A DNA stretch of 64,000 nt from Streptomyces reniochalinae (GTDB lineage Bacteria > Actinomycetota > Actinomycetes > Streptomycetales > Streptomycetaceae): the NCBI RefSeq assembly GCF_003323735.1, contig NZ_QOIM01000042.1, forward strand, positions 310,001-374,000, read 5' to 3'. The notes under the pieces are model-generated. The model ran no database searches. It saw only the letters and a list, made by a program, of their open reading frames with translations, and had not been told where the DNA came from. This document shows positions 15,461 through 24,038 of the stretch, piece after piece (positions within the stretch are counted from its first letter, which is position 1; each line of letters starts with the position of its first letter). The translations under genes were made by a program, and so were the position numbers.

Positions 15461-16816
15461 ATGCCGCACACGCGGGCGGAGGCGGGAGCGGAGACCGGCA
15501 CGGAGGTCGCCGCCGGTGGGGGCGGAGGGTGGGCGAGTCAGGGTGTCCTCTGTTTTCTCGCGGAAGCCTCCGATCTGCTGGCCGGACACACCGACGAGGA
15601 CAAGGTCGCCTCGCTCGCCGGGCAGTTGATGGTGCCCCGCTTCGCCGACTGGTGCGCGGTGTGGCTGCGGGACGAGGAGCGCTCACGACCGCCACGGCTC
15701 GCCCGGGTGTGGCATGCGCAGGAGGGCCGCATCGCCGCTTTGCGCGCCGAGCTCACCCGTCACCCGCCGCTGGGCACCCCCCGCGCCCTCCCGGGCCGGG
15801 CCGTCCCCTGGCACCGTCACCGCGAACCGGCCGGTGCCGACGCACGAGCCGGTACCGACGGGAAGGCCGGTGCCGATGGAAAGGCCGGTGCCGACGGGAG
15901 AGCCGGTGCCGAGGTCCGCTGTGACTTGGTGGTCGGTGGGCGCACCCTCGGTTCGCTGGTGCTCGGGCGGGAGGGGCTGCCGCGGTTTCCTGACGGAGTC
16001 CTCGGCCTGGTCGAGGACTTCGCACGCCGGGTGGCCCTCGCCGTGCTCTCGGCGCGCCGCTACACCCTCCAGGCCACCATCAGCCAGGTCCTCCAGCGGG
16101 GGCTGCTGCCCAGCGAGGAGGTGCACGTCCCCGGCCTGGACACCGCGCTGGTCTACGAGCCGGCCGGCGAGGGGGCGTGGGCGGGCGGCGACTTCTACGA
16201 TCTGCTGCGGCTGCCCTCGGGCCGCTGGCGCTTCGCTCTCGGCGACGTGTGCGGCAGCGGCCCCGAGGCCGCCGTCGTCACCGGGCTGGCCCGCCCCGTG
16301 CTGCGGCTGCTCGCCAGGGAGGGCTACTCGGTCACCGAGACGCTGAACCGGCTCAACCGCGAGGTGGGGGAGCAGGCACGGTTCCTCTCCGTCGTCTACG
16401 GCGAACTGGCCTTCCGCGACGGGCTGGTGGACTGCACGCTCACCTGCGCCGGGCATCCGCTGCCGCTGGTGCGCGACGCCTCGGGCGCCGTCCGCACCGC
16501 CGCGCTGCCGCAGTTGCTGCTCGGCGTCGCACAGGATGTGGACTACGACAGCCAGTCCTTCACCCTGCGCCCCGGCGACACGCTGCTGTGCGTCACCGAC
16601 GGCGTGACCGAACGCCGCAGCGGGCGGCACCTGTTCGACGACGGAGACGGGCTGGCCGCCCTGTTCGCGGAGTGCGCGGGCCTGGAAGCGGGTGCCACCG
16701 CCGAGCGTCTGCGGCGCGCGGTCCACGCCTTCGCCCCGGACCTGCCCGCCGACGATCTGGCCATGCTGGTGCTGCGGGCGCCGGACGGGCCACCGCGGCG
16801 CCCGCACACCACGTGA
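15461..16816 (+). CDS. SpoIIE-type PP2C serine phosphatase with GAF-like N-terminus
   Basis: A 451-residue cytoplasmic protein phosphatase of the RsbU/SpoIIE class, which dephosphorylates anti-sigma-factor antagonists. The N-terminal 190 residues look like a divergent GAF sensor (SDLLAGHTDEDKVASLAGQL...ADWCAVWLRD), interrupted by an Ala/Gly/Asp repeat linker at about 124-147. The PP2C domain carries the metal motif AWAGGDFYDLL (about 238-248), LGDVCGSGPEAA, TCAGHPLPLV, LCVTDGVTERR and PADDLAMLVLR. An RBS-like GGGGGGAGAGG precedes the ATG. The usual PAS or kinase domains of larger Streptomyces members are absent. Target is unknown; the divergent receiver gene is a likely partner. Confidence 0.88.
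   Translation: MPHTRAEAGAETGTEVAAGGGGGWASQGVLCFLAEASDLLAGHTDEDKVASLAGQLMVPRFADWCAVWLRDEERSRPPRLARVWHAQEGRIAALRAELTRHPPLGTPRALPGRAVPWHRHREPAGADARAGTDGKAGADGKAGADGRAGAEVRCDLVVGGRTLGSLVLGREGLPRFPDGVLGLVEDFARRVALAVLSARRYTLQATISQVLQRGLLPSEEVHVPGLDTALVYEPAGEGAWAGGDFYDLLRLPSGRWRFALGDVCGSGPEAAVVTGLARPVLRLLAREGYSVTETLNRLNREVGEQARFLSVVYGELAFRDGLVDCTLTCAGHPLPLVRDASGAVRTAALPQLLLGVAQDVDYDSQSFTLRPGDTLLCVTDGVTERRSGRHLFDDGDGLAALFAECAGLEAGATAERLRRAVHAFAPDLPADDLAMLVLRAPDGPPRRPHTT
15830..15901 (+). repeat. 18-bp in-frame tandem repeat in the PP2C gene
   Basis: Four 18-bp units of the type GCCGGTGCCGACGGGAAG start at 15830, 15848, 15866 and 15884. They encode AGADAR, AGTDGK, AGADGK and AGADGR within the sensor-like region. 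High identity and exact period indicate slippage. Confidence 0.85.
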
Positions 16817-16924
16817 GAACGCCCGGGGACCGCGTGGATACGCCCGCCTACCGCGTGCGCACTCCCGCGTACCACTGGAGCACGCCCGCACGCCGCCCGA
16901 CGGCCTGCTCGGGGAGGGGGCCGC

Positions 16925-18175
16925 TCAGTCGACCAGGTCACGCACCACGGCGTCCGCCAGCAGCCGGCCCCGCAGGGTGAGAACGGCGCGTCCCCGTGCG
17001 TAGGGTTCAGGATCCAGCAGTCCGTCGTCGCGGGCCCGCCGCGCGGCCTTCGCCCCGTCCCGCGCCAGCAGGCCGAGGGGGCAGCCGTCCCGCAGCCGCA
17101 GCTCCAGCAGGATCCGTTCGACGCGCCGGTCCTCGCCGTCGAGGATCTCGCGGCCCGCGCCGGGGGAGCGGCCCTCGGCGAGGGCCTTCGCGTAGCCGGC
17201 GGGATGCTTGACGTTCCACCAGCGCACCCCGCCGACGTGGCTGTGCGCGCCGGGCCCCGCGCCCCACCAGTCGGCCCCTGTCCAGTACAGCTCGTTGTGG
17301 CGGCACCGGGCGGTCGCGTTCCCTTCCCCCGGACTCCGTCCGTCAGGCGCCTCCATGGCCCAGTTGGAGACCTCGTACCACTCCATGCCCGCCGCGCTCA
17401 GGCGCTCCTCGGCGATCAGGTAGCGGTCCGCGTGCACGTCGTCGTCCGTCATGGGCACCTCGCCCCGCCGGATCTGCCGCGCCAGCCGGGTGCCCTCCTC
17501 GACGATCAGCGCGTAGGCGGAGACGTGGTCGGGGCCCGCGGCGAGCGCGGCGTCCAGCGAGGCCCGCCAGTCGTCGTCCGTCTCGCCCGGCGTGCCGTAG
17601 ATCAGGTCGAGGTTGACGTGCGAGAACCCCGCCTTGCGGGCCTCCGCGACGCACTCCTCGGGGCGGCCGGGCGTATGGGTGCGGTCCAGTACCCGCAGTA
17701 CGTGCGCGCGGGCGCTCTGCATGCCGAACGAGACCCGGTTGAAGCCCGCCTCGCGCAGCTGCGCCAGGTACGCGGGGCCGACGGACTCCGGGTTCGCCTC
17801 GGTGGTGATCTCGGCGTCCTTGGCCAGCCCGAACTCCTGGTCGACCGCCCTCAGCATCCGCCCCAGCTCGGCCGCCGGCAGCAGGGTGGGCGTGCCGCCG
17901 CCGACGAACACCGTCGAGACGGGACGCGGATCCTCGCCGAGCACCCGGCGGGCGAGGCGGATCTCCTCGACGACCTGCTCCGCGTACCGGTCACGGCTGG
18001 TTCCGCCCAGCTCGGAGGCGGTGTAGGTGTTGAAGTCGCAGTAGCCGCAGCGGGTGGCGCAGTACGGCACGTGCAGATAGAAGCCGAGCGGGCGCGTGGC
18101 CGCGCCGTCGAGCGCGTGGCGGGGCAGCGAGCCGTCTGCGGGCATCGGCTCGCCGTCGGGAAGTGCGGAGGGCAT
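16925..18175 (-). CDS. hemW: Heme chaperone HemW (radical SAM, HemN-like)
   Basis: Oxygen-independent coproporphyrinogen-oxidase-like protein. HemW members bind heme and deliver it to respiratory enzymes rather than decarboxylating coproporphyrinogen. It has 416 residues with the radical-SAM cluster C39-x3-C43-x2-C46 (YCATRCGYCDF), the VFVGGGTPTLL glycine motif, EANPESVG, FGMQS and the C-terminal HemN domain. The N-terminus MPSALPDGEPMPADG is the one usual in streptomycetes, so the ATG at 18175 was preferred over one 60 bases upstream. No extra cysteine near the CxxxCxxC is seen beyond the Fe-S ligands, in line with HemW rather than HemN. Confidence 0.92.
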   Translation of the reverse strand: MPSALPDGEPMPADGSLPRHALDGAATRPLGFYLHVPYCATRCGYCDFNTYTASELGGTSRDRYAEQVVEEIRLARRVLGEDPRPVSTVFVGGGTPTLLPAAELGRMLRAVDQEFGLAKDAEITTEANPESVGPAYLAQLREAGFNRVSFGMQSARAHVLRVLDRTHTPGRPEECVAEARKAGFSHVNLDLIYGTPGETDDDWRASLDAALAAGPDHVSAYALIVEEGTRLARQIRRGEVPMTDDDVHADRYLIAEERLSAAGMEWYEVSNWAMEAPDGRSPGEGNATARCRHNELYWTGADWWGAGPGAHSHVGGVRWWNVKHPAGYAKALAEGRSPGAGREILDGEDRRVERILLELRLRDGCPLGLLARDGAKAARRARDDGLLDPEPYARGRAVLTLRGRLLADAVVRDLVD

Positions 18176-18186
18176 CTGTCCATTGT

Positions 18187-18223
18187 CCCCGTTCCCGAAC
18201 GAAGCCCTCCGTGCGGGAACGGG
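18187..18223. repeat. Inverted repeat between hemW and the upstream membrane gene
   Basis: CCCCGTTCCCG and CGGGAACGGG flank a 16-base loop just upstream of hemW and downstream of the membrane-protein gene on the same strand. It may be a weak terminator or leader hairpin. Confidence 0.45.
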
Positions 18224-18268
18224 AACGGGGACCAATCCTCTGTCCCCGTGCGGGACGCCCCCTCGGTG

Positions 18269-18607
18269 TCAGGCGGCCGTGCCCCCCGCTGCGGTGAGGC
18301 GTCGGCCGCGCAGCGCCCGGTAGAGGGCGCCGATCGCGGCTGCCTGCACCAGCGCGGAGAGGCCGACCAGCAGCGCCAGGGCCCAGCCGCTGTCGGGGAC
18401 GAGCGGCAGGAGGAGCACGGAGACGGGCGCTGTGGCGAAGAACATCCACACCCCCGCGAACGAGGCGTCGGGCCCCGAGCCGAACAGGCTGACGCCGACG
18501 GTCAAGAGCACGGAGACCCCGACCAGCGCGAGGTAGACCAGCGACGCCGGGTTGAGCAGCAGTCCCCGAGCGGTCGTTTTTCGTTTGGTGTCCCCGGACC
18601 CTGCCAT
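18269..18607 (-). CDS. Small integral membrane protein (unknown function)
   Basis: A 112-residue protein with four hydrophobic stretches (LVYLALVGVSVLLTVGVSLF, FAGVWMFFATAPVSVLLLPLV, WALALLVGLSALVQAAAIGALY and adjoining segments) and a basic N-terminus KRKTTARG. I recall similar membrane proteins beside hemW in streptomycetes, but no function. The ATG at 18607 was chosen; an upstream in-frame ATG would add nine residues. A 26-bp perfect palindrome about 90-110 bases upstream suggests regulated expression. Confidence 0.75.
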   Translation of the reverse strand: MAGSGDTKRKTTARGLLLNPASLVYLALVGVSVLLTVGVSLFGSGPDASFAGVWMFFATAPVSVLLLPLVPDSGWALALLVGLSALVQAAAIGALYRALRGRRLTAAGGTAA

Positions 18608-18694
18608 GATCAGACCCCCTGATCCCGGTCGCACCCGAGTGCGACGCCGATGTGTGCGGTGTGCGCTCCCACGGTAGGCACGCCCCGCGGTCCA

Positions 18695-18720
18695 CGGCTT
18701 GAGTACGCGTACTCAAGCCG
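18695..18720. promoter_or_regulatory. 26-bp perfect palindrome, probable operator
   Basis: The arms are CGGCTTGAGTACG and CGTACTCAAGCCG with no loop and no mismatch. It lies upstream of the minus-strand membrane-protein gene, about 88 bases from its start, and downstream of the DUF3097-type gene. A dimeric regulator site is the most likely reading; as RNA it could also form a hairpin after the DUF3097 gene. No such regulator is encoded adjacent to it. Confidence 0.65.
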
Positions 18721-18786
18721 TGCAGGAGAGGGGAGAGGGGAGAGGCGGCGCAGGGGACACGGAGACCGGGAGGCCCTGGCCGGGTC

Positions 18787-19647
18787 TCAGGCCCCTTCCG
18801 GTGCCGTCACGAAGTCGATGAGCTCCTCCACGCGGCCCAGCAGCGCGGGTTCCAGGTCCTTGTAGGAGCGCACGCTGCCCAGGATGCGCTGCCAGGCGGC
18901 GCCCGTGTTGGCTTCCCAGCCCAGTCCCGCGCACACGCCCAGCTTCCAGTCCGTTCCCCTGGGTACCTTCGGCCACGCGCCGATCCCCACCGAGGCGGGT
19001 TTCACGGCCTCCCAGATGTCGATGTAGGGATGCCCGACGACCAGCACGTTCCCCCCGCTGCGTGTCCCTGCCTCCGCCGCGATCCGCGACTCCTTCGACC
19101 CCGGCACCAGGTGGTCCACGAGCACCCCGAGCCGCGCGTCGGGGGCGGGTGCGAAGGTCTCGACGACGGCAGGCAGGTCGTCGACGCCCTCCAGGTACTC
19201 CACGACGACCCCCTCGATCCGCAGGTCGTCACCCCACACCTTCTCCACCAGTTCCGCGTCGTGCCGTCCCTCGACGTAGATGCGTCCGGCGCGCGCCACC
19301 CGGGCCCGTGCGCCGGGTACGGCGATCGAGCCCGAGGCCGTCAGCCGCGGTCCCCTGGCTGCCGCGGCGGCGGGGGCGGCACGGGGCCGTACGAGCGTGA
19401 CGGCCCGCCCCTCCAGCAGGAAGCCGCGCGGCGCCATGGGGAAGACCCGGTGCTTGCCGAAGCGGTCCTCCAGGGTGACGGTCGGCCCCTCGGCGGTCTT
19501 CTCGCACCGTACGACCGCCCCGCAGAAGCCCGTGGTCACCTCTTCGACCACCAGGTCCGGCTCGGCGGCCACCTCGGGCACGGGCTGCTTCCGCTTCCAC
19601 GGGGGAGTCAGGTCGGGGTTGTCGTAACGGTCGTGACGGCTGCGCAT
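18787..19647 (-). CDS. DUF3097 family protein (actinobacterial)
   Basis: A 286-residue protein starting MRSRHDRYDNPDLTPPWKRKQP, the hallmark N-terminus (NPDLTPPWK) of a family found across actinobacteria. The second half contains a TOPRIM-like acidic pattern: RIYVEGRHDAELVEKVWGDDLR, then LGVLVDHLVPGSKESRIA, then VLVVGHPYIDIWEAVKP. This suggests a nucleic-acid-processing fold, but no activity is established to my knowledge. The ATG at 19647 was taken; another lies nine bases upstream. Confidence 0.82.
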   Translation of the reverse strand: MRSRHDRYDNPDLTPPWKRKQPVPEVAAEPDLVVEEVTTGFCGAVVRCEKTAEGPTVTLEDRFGKHRVFPMAPRGFLLEGRAVTLVRPRAAPAAAAARGPRLTASGSIAVPGARARVARAGRIYVEGRHDAELVEKVWGDDLRIEGVVVEYLEGVDDLPAVVETFAPAPDARLGVLVDHLVPGSKESRIAAEAGTRSGGNVLVVGHPYIDIWEAVKPASVGIGAWPKVPRGTDWKLGVCAGLGWEANTGAAWQRILGSVRSYKDLEPALLGRVEELIDFVTAPEGA

Positions 19648-19683
19648 GGGGCACATTCTGCTACGCGTCGGGGACCGGTTCTG

Positions 19684-20475
19684 CTACGCGTCGGGCCCGG
19701 CGAACCGCCGCGCCAGATCCTCCCGTTGTGCCCGCACGAACGCCGCGTCGACGACGGCCCCGTGCCCGGGTACGTACAGCGCTCCCTCGCCGCCCAGGGC
19801 CAGCAGCCGGTCGAGCGCCGCGGGCCAGCGGGCTGGGTGGGCGTCGCCTCCCGCCTGGGGTTCGTCCGACTCCTCCACCAGGTCCCCGCAGAAGACGACG
19901 TCGGGGTCTCCCGGCACCAGCACGGCCAGGTCGTGTTCGGTGTGCGCCGGGCCCACGTTGACCAGGACGACCTCGCGCCCTCCCAGGTCGAGGGTCAGCT
20001 GTCCGCTGACGGGATGGTGCGGGCGGGCCAGCACGTCGGCGGCCTCGGCGGCCTCGTCCTCCAGCAGCCCGTGTGCGACGGCGTCGTCCCGCAGCGCCTC
20101 CCCGTGCCGGCCGAGGAACGCGGCGGCACCGACCGCTCCGTACACCTGCGCTCCGGAGAAGACGGCGGTGCCGAAGACGTGGTCGAAGTGCGGGTGTGTG
20201 AGCGCCACCCACCGCACCCGGCGGCCCAGCAGCGCGGTCACGTCCGCGCGGATCCCGGCGCCCTCCCGCAGCGAGGAGCCGGTGTCGATGACCAGGGCTC
20301 CGCCGTCGCCGCTGACGGCGCCCACCGTCGCGTCCCACCCCGGCAGCCTGCGCCGCACCACCCCGTCCGCGAGCTGCTCCCAGCGTCGGCCGTCGCCGCC
20401 CACGAGCGCGCCGGCGGCCCGCGGTGGGTGCGGCATGTGTGGCGTGTGCGTACGACTGTCCCCTCGCGCCTGCAT
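19684..20475 (-). CDS. Metallo-beta-lactamase fold hydrolase
   Basis: A 263-residue MBL-fold protein with the metal motif LTHPHFDHVFG (HxHxDH), a later metal His in VNVGPAHTEHDLAVL, Asp in DPDVVFCGDLVEESDE and the C-terminal VPGHGAVVDAAFV. It most resembles the glyoxalase-II/quinoprotein-hydrolase-like MBL branch; substrate unknown. The N-terminal 20 residues are poorly conserved and the start could be further in, for example at MPHPPRAAG. It sits 36 bases upstream of the DUF3097 gene on the same strand, likely co-transcribed. Confidence 0.83.
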   Translation of the reverse strand: MQARGDSRTHTPHMPHPPRAAGALVGGDGRRWEQLADGVVRRRLPGWDATVGAVSGDGGALVIDTGSSLREGAGIRADVTALLGRRVRWVALTHPHFDHVFGTAVFSGAQVYGAVGAAAFLGRHGEALRDDAVAHGLLEDEAAEAADVLARPHHPVSGQLTLDLGGREVVLVNVGPAHTEHDLAVLVPGDPDVVFCGDLVEESDEPQAGGDAHPARWPAALDRLLALGGEGALYVPGHGAVVDAAFVRAQREDLARRFAGPDA

Positions 20476-20599
20476 ACGACGACGCTAACGGCAGTGCGCG
20501 GCCGGCGCCCCCTCCCGGTGCCCGGGGTACGGTTCGGGGCGGCGGATGAGGCGGCCCTTGCCCCGGCTGTGGTGACCGGCCGTACACTGGCTCAGGGGC

Positions 20600-20626
20600 T
20601 TGGCACTCCGGCATGCAGAGTGCCAG
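20600..20626. promoter_or_regulatory. CIRCE element (HrcA operator)
   Basis: TTGGCACTC, nine spacer bases and GAGTGCCAG match the CIRCE consensus TTAGCACTC-N9-GAGTGCTAA with compensating G/C changes in both arms. It sits 67 bases before hrcA. HrcA is known to bind CIRCE and repress class I heat-shock genes, so autoregulation of hrcA-dnaJ is expected. An extra half-site-like AGTGCCAG follows at 20631. Confidence 0.9.
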
Positions 20627-20692
20627 GCGAAGTGCCAGGGATGACCGCCGGGGAACGAACCTGGAGCAGCGGCCGGACGGGAGGTGTGCGCC

Positions 20693-21709
20693 ATGCTCAG
20701 CGAGCGCCGACTGGAAGTGCTCCGCGCCATCGTCCAGGACTACGTCGGCACCGAGGAGCCGGTGGGCTCGAAGGCCCTCACAGAGAGGCACAACCTGAAG
20801 GTGTCACCGGCCACGGTGCGCAACGACATGGCGGCGCTGGAGGACGAGGGCTACATCGCGCAGCCGCACACCAGCGCGGGGCGCATCCCCACGGACAAGG
20901 GGTACCGGCTGTTCGTCGACAAGCTTGCCGGCGTCAAGCCGCTGTCGTCGCCGGAGCGGCGCGCGATCCAGAACTTCCTCGACGGTGCCGTCGACCTCGA
21001 CGACGTGGTGGGGCGCACGGTGCGGCTGCTGGCCCAGCTCACCCGGCAGGTGGCCGTCGTGCAGTACCCCTCGCTGACGCGTTCGACGGTGCGCCACGTC
21101 GAGCTGCTGGGGCTCGCGCCCGCGCGGCTGATGCTGGTGCTGATCACCGACACCGGGCGCGTCGAGCAGCGTTTGATCGACTGCCCGGCGCCGATCGGCG
21201 AGACGGTGCTGGCCGATCTGCGCGCCCGGCTCAACAGCCGCGTGGTCGGCCAGCGGTTCACCGAGGTGCCCTCCCTGGTGCAGGACCTGCCCGAGGCGTT
21301 CGACGCCGACGACCGCGCCACCATCTCCACGGTCCTGGCGACGCTCCTGGAGACCCTGGTCGAGGAGACCGAGGAGCGGCTGATGATCGGCGGCACCGCC
21401 AATCTCACCCGCTTCGGACACGACTTCCCCCTCACCATCCGCCCGGTCCTGGAGGCGCTGGAGGAGCAGGTCGTCCTCCTCAAGCTGCTCGGTGAGGCAA
21501 AGGACTCGGGCATGACCGTACGAATCGGGCACGAGAACCAGCACGAGGGACTGAGTTCCACATCGGTCGTCTCCGTCGGCTACGGTTCGGGCGACGAAGC
21601 AGTCGCCAAACTCGGCGTGGTCGGACCGACCCGCATGGACTACCCCGGAACGATGGGAGCTGTACGCGCAGTGGCACGGTACGTCGGACAGATCCTGGCG
21701 GAGTCATAA
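20693..21709 (+). CDS. hrcA: Heat-inducible transcription repressor HrcA
   Basis: A 338-residue repressor of class I heat-shock genes. The N-terminal winged-helix domain has LSERRLEVLRAIVQDYVGTEEPVGSKAL and SPATVRNDMAALEDEGYIAQPHTSAGRIPTDKGYR; the C-terminal GAF-like and dimerisation domains follow. The ATG at 20693 lies eight bases after GGGAGG. dnaJ begins one base after its stop, so the pair forms an operon behind the CIRCE site. Confidence 0.96.
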   Translation: MLSERRLEVLRAIVQDYVGTEEPVGSKALTERHNLKVSPATVRNDMAALEDEGYIAQPHTSAGRIPTDKGYRLFVDKLAGVKPLSSPERRAIQNFLDGAVDLDDVVGRTVRLLAQLTRQVAVVQYPSLTRSTVRHVELLGLAPARLMLVLITDTGRVEQRLIDCPAPIGETVLADLRARLNSRVVGQRFTEVPSLVQDLPEAFDADDRATISTVLATLLETLVEETEERLMIGGTANLTRFGHDFPLTIRPVLEALEEQVVLLKLLGEAKDSGMTVRIGHENQHEGLSSTSVVSVGYGSGDEAVAKLGVVGPTRMDYPGTMGAVRAVARYVGQILAES

Positions 21710-21710
21710 G

Positions 21711-22844
21711 GTGGCGACGGACTACTACGCGGTCCTCGGCGTGCAGCGCGACGCCTCGCAGGACGAGATCAAGAAGGCTTTCCGCAGGCTCGCCCGCGAG
21801 CTGCACCCGGACGTCAACCCGGACCCGAAGACCCAGGAGCGGTTCAAGGAGATCAATACCGCCTACGAGGTGCTCTCCGACCCGCAGAAGAAGCAGGTCT
21901 ACGACCTGGGCGGCGACCCGGCCTCCGGCGCGGCGGGCGGCGCGGCGGGCGGCTTCGGCGGCGGCTTCGGCAACTTCAGCGACATCATGGACGCCTTCTT
22001 CGGCACGGCGGCGCAGCGCGGCCCGCGCTCGCGCACCCGCCGCGGCCAGGACGCCATGATCCGCCTCGACATCGATCTGGACGAGTCCGCGTTCGGCACG
22101 ACCAAGGACATCCAGGTCGACACCGCCGTCGTGTGCAACACCTGTAGCGGCGAGGGCGCGGCCCCCGGCACCTCCGCGCAGACGTGCGACATGTGCCGAG
22201 GGCGCGGCGAGGTCTCCCAGGTCACCCGCTCCTTCCTGGGGCAGGTCATGACCTCGCGGCCCTGCCCGCAGTGCCAGGGCTTCGGCACCGTGGTGCCCAC
22301 GCCCTGCCCCGAGTGCGCGGGCGACGGCCGGATCCGCTCGCGGCGCAGCCTGACGGTGAAGATCCCCGCCGGTGTCGACAACGGCACCCGCATCCAGCTC
22401 GCCGGCGAGGGCGAGGTCGGTCCCGGCGGCGGCCCCGCGGGCGACCTGTACGTGGAGATCCACGAGAACTCCCATCCGACGTTCCAGCGCCGCGGTGACG
22501 ACCTGCACTGCACCGTCACCATCCCCATGACGGCGGCGGCCCTCGGCACCAAGGTGCCGCTGGAGACGCTGGACGGCATGGAGGAGATCGACATCCGTCC
22601 CGGCACCCAGTCGGGGCAGTCGGTCCCGCTCCACGAGCGCGGCGTCACCCACCTGCGCGGGGGCGGGCGCGGCCAGCTCATCGTCCACGTCGAGGTCACC
22701 ACGCCCTCGAAGCTGGAGCCGGAACAGGAGGAGCTGCTCCGCCGCCTCGCCAAGCTGCGCGGTGAGGAACGGCCCACGGGCCAGTTCCAGCCGGGCCAGC
22801 AGGGCCTGTTCTCCCGCCTGAAGGACGCCTTCAACGGGCGGTGA
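21711..22844 (+). CDS. dnaJ: Chaperone protein DnaJ
   Basis: Co-chaperone that stimulates DnaK ATPase and holds unfolded proteins. It has 377 residues: J domain with H32-P33-D34, a short Gly/Phe-rich stretch (GGAAGGFGGGFGNFSDIMDAFFG), four CxxCxGxG zinc repeats (CNTCSGEG, CDMCRGRG, CPQCQGFG, CPECAGDG; about residues 142-206) and the C-terminal substrate domains. This is the DnaJ2 type typically paired with hrcA in streptomycetes. The GTG start lies one base after the hrcA stop, showing translational coupling. Confidence 0.95.
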   Translation: MATDYYAVLGVQRDASQDEIKKAFRRLARELHPDVNPDPKTQERFKEINTAYEVLSDPQKKQVYDLGGDPASGAAGGAAGGFGGGFGNFSDIMDAFFGTAAQRGPRSRTRRGQDAMIRLDIDLDESAFGTTKDIQVDTAVVCNTCSGEGAAPGTSAQTCDMCRGRGEVSQVTRSFLGQVMTSRPCPQCQGFGTVVPTPCPECAGDGRIRSRRSLTVKIPAGVDNGTRIQLAGEGEVGPGGGPAGDLYVEIHENSHPTFQRRGDDLHCTVTIPMTAAALGTKVPLETLDGMEEIDIRPGTQSGQSVPLHERGVTHLRGGGRGQLIVHVEVTTPSKLEPEQEELLRRLAKLRGEERPTGQFQPGQQGLFSRLKDAFNGR

Positions 22845-22955
22845 CCCGGGCGCTTTCGCACCCTCCCCCAGACCCTCGGACTGCGGGGAAAGGGGGCGGG
22901 AGGGGCGCGGCAACGGGCTGTGAGGCTGTCTTGCGGGGCGTGACAGGATGGCGTC

Positions 22956-24038
22956 ATGCCCACCCCGTACGCCTCGATGTTCTCGCTGTCCGAGCTGGCT
23001 GAGCACCCCGTCATCCAGGCACCGATGGCCGGCGGGGCCGCGGGCCCCGAGTTGGCCGCGGCCGTGAGCGAGGCGGGGGGTCTGGGCTTCCTCGCCGCCG
23101 GCTACAAGACGCCGGAGGCGATGTACGAGGAGATCAAACACGTGCGCCGGCTCACGGGCCGCCCCTTCGGCGTGAACCTGTTCCTGCCGCAGCCGCGCAC
23201 CGCCGAGCCCGCCGCAGTCGACGTCTACCGCGAACAGCTCGCCGGTGAGGCCACCTGGTACGAGACGGAACTGGGTGACACGGAGGGCACGGCGGACGAC
23301 GCCTACGAGGCGAAGCTGGCGATCCTGCTGGAGGATCCGGTGCCCCTCGTCTCGTTCACGTTCGGCTGCCCCTCGGCCGCCGACCTGGAACGGCTGGCGA
23401 AGGCGGGCACCCGCACCCTCGTGACGGCCACCTGCGTCGCGGAGGCACGGGCGGCACAGGAAGCGGGCGCGGACGCCGTGTGCGTCCAGGGGATCGAGGC
23501 CGGCGGCCACCTCGGCTCGCACCGCGACGATCCGCAGCGCGAGCCCGGCAGCGGCGGCGTCGGACTGCTCTGTCTCATCGCCCAGGCCAGGGAGGCGGTC
23601 ACGCTGCCGCTCGTCGCCTCGGGCGGGCTGATGCGCGGCGGGCAGATCGCCGCCGTGCTGGCGGCCGGTGCCACGGCCGCCCAGCTGGGCACGGCCTTCC
23701 TCGTCACCCCGGAGTCCGGTGCCGATCCGCTGCACAAGCAGGCCATGACCAACCCGACGTTCACCCGGACCGACTTCACCCGCGCCTTCTCCGGCCGCGC
23801 GGCGCGCGGACTGGTCAACCGCTTCATGCGCGAGCACGGCCCGTACGCGCCCGCCGCCTACCCGCAGGTCCACTACCTGACGGCCGGACTGCGCAGGGCC
23901 GCGGCCCGGGCGGGCGACCCGCAGGCCATGGCGCTGTGGGCAGGACAGGGACACAGGCTCGCCCGCGAGCTGCCCGCGGGGCAGCTCGTGGAGGTCCTCG
24001 TCGCCGAGGTCGCCGCCGCACGGGAGGCGCTGGCATGA
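22956..24038 (+). CDS. Nitronate monooxygenase (FMN-dependent, NPD family)
   Basis: A 360-residue TIM-barrel flavoenzyme that oxidises nitronates, a detoxification reaction. Motifs: VIQAPMAGGAAGPELAAAVSEAGGLGFLAAGY at the N-terminus, FGVNLFLPQP, AGADAVCVQGIEAGGHLGSH (the FMN phosphate region with the catalytic-type His) and LPLVASGGLMRGGQIAAVLAAGATAAQLGTAF. Its stop overlaps the rsmE start by ATGA. This family has many members without a tested substrate, so physiological substrate is open. Confidence 0.88.
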   Translation: MPTPYASMFSLSELAEHPVIQAPMAGGAAGPELAAAVSEAGGLGFLAAGYKTPEAMYEEIKHVRRLTGRPFGVNLFLPQPRTAEPAAVDVYREQLAGEATWYETELGDTEGTADDAYEAKLAILLEDPVPLVSFTFGCPSAADLERLAKAGTRTLVTATCVAEARAAQEAGADAVCVQGIEAGGHLGSHRDDPQREPGSGGVGLLCLIAQAREAVTLPLVASGGLMRGGQIAAVLAAGATAAQLGTAFLVTPESGADPLHKQAMTNPTFTRTDFTRAFSGRAARGLVNRFMREHGPYAPAAYPQVHYLTAGLRRAAARAGDPQAMALWAGQGHRLARELPAGQLVEVLVAEVAAAREALA

